DNA of 64,000 nucleotides, taken from NCBI GenBank assembly GCA_029959195.1, contig CP114118.1:1-64000 (forward strand). Reading direction: 5' to 3'. A program made the position numbers and the translations under genes. This stretch comes from Dictyophora rubrovolvata. Lineage: Eukaryota > Basidiomycota > Agaricomycetes > Phallales > Phallaceae. Below the pieces are notes generated by a model. It searched no databases and had not been told where the DNA came from. It saw only the letters and a program-made list of their open reading frames with translations. Shown one piece after another: positions 58,202 to 64,000 of the stretch (positions within the stretch are counted from its first letter, which is position 1; every line of letters begins with the position of its first letter).

Positions 58202-58814
58202 AGTTCGCTTGAGAGCGAGATTGTTTGTACTATGTCGATGGGCAAGTGTTTGCCTTCGTAGTACAGTCATTGCTTATACGCATCATGTGGGCACCATATC
58301 TTCTGAATCGATACGATAACGTACTTATCGTGATGCACCACGTGTTACCGAGCCTCGAGGGCGAATTGCGTCAGGCAACAAAACATTTTGAACAGGGTTA
58401 GACCTTCCGATTTCGGACAAAAAAAACGTGTAATATAATAGTTTTATAAGCAGACAGAAGCGTATTGATACAGTTTCCAAAGATAAAGAACAAAGAGATT
58501 ATCATGCTACAACAATCGTACAGTTTTTTGATTTTTTACGCCTTTCGAAAGGGCTAATTTTTGTTTTTGATTATCGTTCTGTTCCAAAAATCGAAAGCAG
58601 AGGGGGGTTTTCCACCGTAGGATCTGATTCGATTATCGGAACCTAAACGAGATTGCAAGAAAAAAGGTGCGAGAAACGGTAATCGTTAAGACTTGAGTTT
58701 TCCTTATCTGAACGTTGTTTTATATGCCACTTTCAATTCCATGGTTGTGGAAACTTAACAAAATTGTCAGTATGTGGATAATGAACGAGAAATTCGACTG
58801 ACCTGTTTAAAACT
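58202..58814. other. Intergenic region between convergent genes
   Basis: No gene seen; contains homopolymer runs and the 3' flanks of both neighbours. Confidence 0.4.
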
Positions 58815-60713
58815 TTAAACCCAGAACGTGTCTTCTAAGATATCTCGTATATCGACAACAGTTGTCACGGTGGTGGTGGCGGCAAGCGCTGCTATGGGAG
58901 GTCTCGGGATAATGTTTTCGGTATCGCAGCCAACAACCCGAACATTATTTGCAAGTGCCATACTATTATTGTAGGACGGCAGGCTGTCAGTCAAGCTCTC
59001 CGTGCTATCGCGGCCGTATATATAGTACTGGCAGTCATCGTCTTTGGTTGTAATATCCGAATCGGAAACTGGGCTTTCGATTATAATACCCAGCGTTGTT
59101 AGGGCCACCGTTGTTGTTCCGTTGGGATATACTTCCATGTAACGCATGTTTAATAAAAAACGAGCAGTGATGACAGCTGACATTCTACAGACAAATTTAA
59201 GATGAGTACTGATGTCGACAATTGTGAATCATATCGCACTCACGGTTGAATAAGTGAATGGGCGGCGTTCTTAACCCATGACTTCAAGAGACACATAGAT
59301 ATGAGACAAAAACGATGGTTACAGGAATTTAAAACACTGACGTTTCCTTTCTGTGAAGGAAACGGGAGAAACGTGAGTTTGAGATAGGCGGGTAGATTCG
59401 GATGTAATCAACTAACGAAAGAGAGAAGAATATGGACCAATGACACAACGAAGAGGCTTCTGTGACCATCAATGAATAAATAACATTCGGAACAAAATGA
59501 ACAAGGACTCTCAACAGGAGAGTTAAAGCTGGGCCTTGACGTACCCATAATATGTCAGCCCTACAAAATTTAAAGTCAGTTTTTGCTTTATATTCAGCAG
59601 ATCGGACACGTCCGAACGAACCATCCTGAAGAATGAGATTAGCAAGGGTTCTCCGCCGTAATGCCTTGATGCTCTTCTCGAATACCAGCGCGCAAAATGC
59701 GTTATATAAAACGAGGAACATAACTACCGAGTCAAAAGCGTACTCGGATATCGTGCTACTTATATTCCCTGTGCGACGGGAGTGAGGTGGTTAGCAAACA
59801 AAGATTAATGAAAGACACTCACAGCTGTGAAATCGATAAATAGAAAATTAGTCATTATCATGAAGCAAGGAATGATTTCTTTTCGCGTACAGAAAAGCGG
59901 TTTTTGATACGTAAGAATTCGCAGCGCACCGGTTTAGAACAGTGGATACCTTGATTAAAATGTATTAGAAATGGAGATTGGGTTGATTATTGAAATTCGC
60001 ATACGCCGTAAACACCCTCAAGAGCTACTGCACATGATCCGAAGAGGGTGAGGAGGATCTTTGACCTATCAAACATTGCCCATGAACAAACCACAAGAAG
60101 GACTGTATGACGGAAAGTAATAAGTCGAATCAACGAAATCCTTGATGCCGGTCATTTGAGCTTACCAAGTGTAGATGCATTGGCAAGGAGCCTACAAGCG
60201 TCCGATAGATGTTCTAAGGGGGAGCACCTGAAGGCGTAAATCAATCAATAACCTTCAGAGTAGAATTTTTTTATAAGCTAACTGAAACATTGATATCAAA
60301 ATCAAGATCGTTCAACGCGATTAAGGATTTATTCACCTCAGGCTGTTTTTGATTGTATATGGCATCAATCGCCAGACTGACGAGCATCATATGTCTCGTA
60401 ATGAAATATAACAAAGTCATATATCGAAAAGATCGAGTCCAAACCAAATCGATCTCTTGTGCGATGCATAATATAGAATCGTAGAGAAAAAATACTGTCA
60501 AAAAATAATAGATTAACAGCCGTCATGACCGCTGCGCAAAAGAGTAAAAGGTCGCGAGTACCTAGCACGGATACTTCGATATATCGGGAAATCTGGCTGG
60601 TAGTATGTAATAAGATCGGCTCATTTCGTAAATAGAATGCAAGTGAATACATACAATCCGTACATTTGTTCCGCGATTTGAAGAATGTCCATATCCTCAG
60701 GGAGCGCAGACAT
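58815..60713 (-). CDS. DUF6533-domain multi-pass membrane protein
   Basis: Start ATG 60713 (MSALPEDMDILQ). The second exon reads QISRYIEVSVL and joins in frame through an acceptor at about 60501 to VFFLYDSILCIAQEIDLVWT then RSFRYMTLLYFITRHMMLVS, the DUF6533 signature (YDxLL..EIxLVW and LYF..R). Downstream exons encode further hydrophobic helices (about 60110-59990, TVLLVVCSWAMF ... LLTLFGSCAVALEG) and the seventh-helix region MFLVLYNAFCALVFEKSIKA then LANLILQDGS. The last exon, ending at 58815, gives a polar cytosolic tail. Basidiomycetes have dozens of such 7-TM-like proteins of unknown function. Some middle exons are not resolved. Confidence 0.7.
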
Positions 60714-62481
60714 ATTGGAGCCACACACTGGAGATTACTGGGGCGGCGGAAATAAGCAAAAATGCGAAAGCCGCAGGCCTCAGGAGTTGGTCCTTGAATA
60801 AAAGTGGGCACCTTGAACGAGTTTTGAAAATGGTGTTTAAGTAATGACTGAACTTGGACCGAACTTGGAAGATAGGTTACGTTACTTGGTGGCAATTCTG
60901 CTACCCAGATGGTGGAGAACTACATATTTGCAGCTATAATCGGTTGATCGAGAAGCACGAATTGTCTAGCATTTGAATGAGCACCAAAAAGAATCCCCAA
61001 CACGTGTTGGGGAGCCTGCACATATTGCTGACGTTTCCAATCTAATTCTGTGATATGTGGTAATATCTTTAGTAGTGCGTAAGTTGGACTACAAGGGTCT
61101 GTCGTCGATTGGCTTGCACTATCCCAGGAAAAGTGCTGTAGATAAAGGGATTTTCTTCATAGCCGTCTCGGGCGAACTATAGCCTGCGCACAATCAACTG
61201 TTAATCTATCATGCGAATTCAAAATCAATCAAGTTCCATATTGAGAAAATAGAGCTCTTCACTGCTAGTATACTAGTCGATTCCTGCGGATACATTGTCA
61301 ATAACAACGCTTAGACCTGGAAAATGAGCACATTCAATCTTTAATTTGTGGCGGGTGAACGGCGTGGAAAAAGAATGGAAGGGATGTATTTCAAGAAGTA
61401 TAGAAGGACATTCGGAAGGATGGAGAATCTGGAAGCTACAACGCCACGGCCCACTTGGCACTGGTAACCACTGACTGCGGTCAACTCCGGGGAACACGTG
61501 ACGCAAGTCTACTCTCACGCCGTCGTACTGGTGCCGAACGACGGCGAAAACTTTGCGTCAGCAGTCGTCTTTGTTACCATCCCCATTTTCCAATCAAGTA
61601 CGCTGTCTTCTCCGTCATCGCGCGTCATTCAAGAACACTATAGAATGCACCAAAACCATACCCCGCTTGGGCGGTTGATCCTCTTGTTTTAATCTCCCCC
61701 CGTTGGATAATCGTAAGCCGAATGCTTCTCCTCTAGTCATCTTTGGAACACCTTATTTGCAAATTCCGTCGAATTGAATCCATTCTTTTTCAAATGATAC
61801 GATCCGATAGGCCGAATCGAGGCATGGTAGACGCCTGAAGGGAAAAATCAAACTTGTAATTATGGAAATATATTCCTTTCGAAGGCATACATCTGTGATT
61901 CGGTCATTGAAAGAGGTCATATAAGGCCATTCTTGAGATAGCATGTTCAAAATCGAGAGAAATTGGGCCCCGGGATCAAAACGTATTATCACTGACCTGA
62001 TTTGATTCGTTCCACCTGTCAAAAAATGCAATTAATGTCTCACGCGCTGTTCGCGAATAGTGATATTCTAGTCGTATTCTGTCTACATTCAGTGAGTCCA
62101 GAACGAGGTTTCATTTCCCAGTCTGACCCCTGATACATAGCCATCATCCAGGAGAGGGACAACATCCAAAGGTTGTCCAAAGGCTCAACGGGAAATCTAA
62201 CTGAACCAACAATTGAGGCATCAATGCGTGTTATTAGTTTATGACGCCAACCACGCCAGCCATGGGAGTATTTAGATATCCTGTGACCCAGATTGCATGG
62301 CGAATCGGGTTCCATCCTCACTGATTGGCACTGAAGCGACGAGAAGAATCAATCGGCTTGTTCATCCAGGTCCGTTTACACATGTATATATAAAATACCC
62401 AATTTCCGTGCGACTCGGTTTTCACTTCGGAATACATCAGGCGGCTTGTTCAGTCTAACACCCCCCCCCTCGACACGCACA
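60714..62481. other. 1.8-kb intergenic region
   Basis: No gene recognised; small ORFs on both strands (for example 61753-62031 and 62040-62321, minus) show no known domain. A poly-C run lies at about 62460-62469 and TATATATAAA about 90 bases before the aldehyde dehydrogenase ATG, a likely core promoter. Confidence 0.4.
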
Positions 62482-64000
62482 ATGACTACATTCTCATATG
62501 ACTTCAAGACCGAGGCCTTCACTGGCAAAGTCAACTTTCCCACTGGTATCTTTATAAACGGCAAATGGTGCCATGGAAGCGACAATACTACTATAGAGTA
62601 TGTATTTAACCCGTTTCTTCTTGTCCTGTCGGATTAACTGACTACGCTTAACCCCCCAAAGTATCATCAACCCAAGTAAGTGTTATCGAGCAAGACGGCC
62701 TACTCAGTTAGACGCCCGTTCGCGACGATGCCGCTTAGTGCATACTCCACATTATACGTGTTGACTAACTATGTTATCATCTAGCCAACGGTCAACTGTT
62801 GACATCCATTCCTGAGGGAACAGCTAAGGATGTTGATTTGGCTGTGGATGCTGCTCAGAAGGCGTTCGATACCGTTTGGGGACTCAACACGCCTGGAAGC
62901 GAACGTGGAAGGATACTGGGCAAATGGGCCGACCTTATTGAAGAACATAAGGAAGAGTTAGCTGCGATAGAATCTTTGAATAACGGTGAGTTTTGTTCCA
63001 CGTCATTTGATTATTGTCAGTACCGAATATCGAGCCCATCTATGTAGGAAAAACTTTCACGGACGCATTGGCCTTTGATATTCCCGAGTCTGCTCGTGTT
63101 ATCCGATACTATGCCGGTTGGGCAGATAAGAACCATGGTAAGGTTATTGAGACCAACGAGGACGTTTTGGGATATACTAGACATGAGCCACTTGGTGTCG
63201 TTGGCCAAATCATTCCATGGAACTTCCCTCGTATGTTATTTCCGAGTCAACAAACTAAGCATTTCTTTGATTTCTTTCCAGTTCTTATGTATGCCTGGAA
63301 AGTCGGACCTGCTCTTGCCACCGGCAATACCATCGTTATGAAGCCATCAGAATTGACACCTCTGACAGCCTTGAAGGTAACTGAGCTCGGTGCTCTGGCT
63401 GGCATCCCACCGGGTGTATTCAACCTTGTCACTGGCTATGGACAAACCGTCGGGCACGCTATTAGTTCTCATCCTGCTATTGAAAAGGTTGCTTTTACCG
63501 GAAGTACCCTCGTCGGACGTGAAGTTATGGCTCAGGCTGCCAAGTCGAATCTGAAGAACGTGACCCTTGAGCTCGGAGGAAAGAGTCCCAACATCATCTT
63601 CGATGATGCTGATTTGGACCAGGCTATTGAATGGGCGACTGTTGGTATCTTGTGAGCATGGGACTTTCTCGGTGACCGTACTGCTTCTAATAGACGTGTA
63701 CCCTTTTCCCTAGCTTTAACCATGGTCAGACTTGTTGTGCAGGATCTCGTATATATGTTCAAGAGACGATATACGAAAAATTTGAACAGAAGTTTTTGGA
63801 GCGAATCAAGCAAATCAAGCTGGGTAATCCATTACACAAAACCACCCATCAGGGACCGCAGGTTTCGCAGCTACAGTTTGATGTGAGTCTCCTAGTTCTA
63901 GTTAGAGGGACGTTTGAATCTTACGGTATATGTTCTTTATTCTTACCAACAGCGGATTATGGGTTACATTGAAGACGGCAAAAAGGCTGGCGCAAAGGCT
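62482..64000 (+). CDS. Aldehyde dehydrogenase (NAD(P)+), 5' part; runs off the window
   Basis: Start ATG 62482 (MTTFSYDFKT). Exons encode FINGKWCHGSDN, a very short exon around INP, then SIPEGTAKDVDLAVDAAQKA, ARVIRYYAGWADK, EPLGVVGQIIPWNFP (the WNFP cofactor motif), VGPALATGNTIVMKPSELTP, AFTGSTLVGREVM, NVTLELGGKSPNIIFDDADL (general-base Glu in ELGGK) and, after an intron near 63655-63715, NHGQTCCAGSRIYV with the catalytic Cys. The last exon begins about 63955 and continues past base 64000. It is the standard cytosolic/mitochondrial ALDH1/2 type, oxidising acetaldehyde and similar substrates. There is no obvious targeting peptide, so it is probably cytosolic. Confidence 0.95.

Overview
The window is the end of a basidiomycete (Agaricomycetes-type) chromosome. 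It begins in a telomere of 7-bp CCCTAAA units, the complement of TTTAGGG. Genes carry many 45-70 nt introns with GTRNGY donors and CTRAY branch points. The gene content is typical of mushrooms: a class I hydrophobin, a DyP peroxidase, DUF6533 and DUF7729 proteins, an F-box family, an expanded G-alpha paralogue and CipC. I cannot name the species.

Layout. 1-235 is telomere. 236-12.3 kb is subtelomere without a convincing intact gene. It holds two copies of a multi-hairpin repeat (1250-1411, 7195-7340), a 4-kb array of G-rich modules on the minus strand that keep 48-63 nt intron-like units (about 1440-5640), a 22-bp minisatellite (about 6190-6960), a tRNA-like sequence, a Tc1/mariner transposase fragment, a nonsense-riddled copy of a dispersed mushroom gene family and a tiny TIR element. 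The first intact gene is a PD-(D/E)XK nuclease-like protein (12716-14298, minus).

14.5-34 kb carries a GPI-anchored DUF7729 protein, an unrecognised membrane protein, a 12-exon G-alpha paralogue, a small Cys-rich protein, NAP1, a decayed CipC, a fungal transcription-factor gene with a degenerate zinc cluster, an HMG/YABBY-like protein, mannitol-1-phosphate dehydrogenase, a TIR element, tRNA-Pro(TGG) and a J-domain-like protein. 34.5-64 kb carries the hydrophobin, a gene-poor 3.4-kb stretch, a Byr4/Bfa1-like 1393-residue protein, an MFS anion:cation symporter, a Kap123-type importin that lacks its usual C-terminal end, an F-box protein, a DyP peroxidase, an Efm5-type methyltransferase, a DUF6533 membrane protein and a 5' partial aldehyde dehydrogenase.

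The genes form no obvious single pathway. They are ordinary housekeeping and secretome genes next to a rapidly changing chromosome end. For most genes I worked out exons by hand and checked that the spliced length is a multiple of three. The most unusual signals are the structured subtelomeric repeat with apparent compensatory changes and the minus-strand subtelomeric module array.
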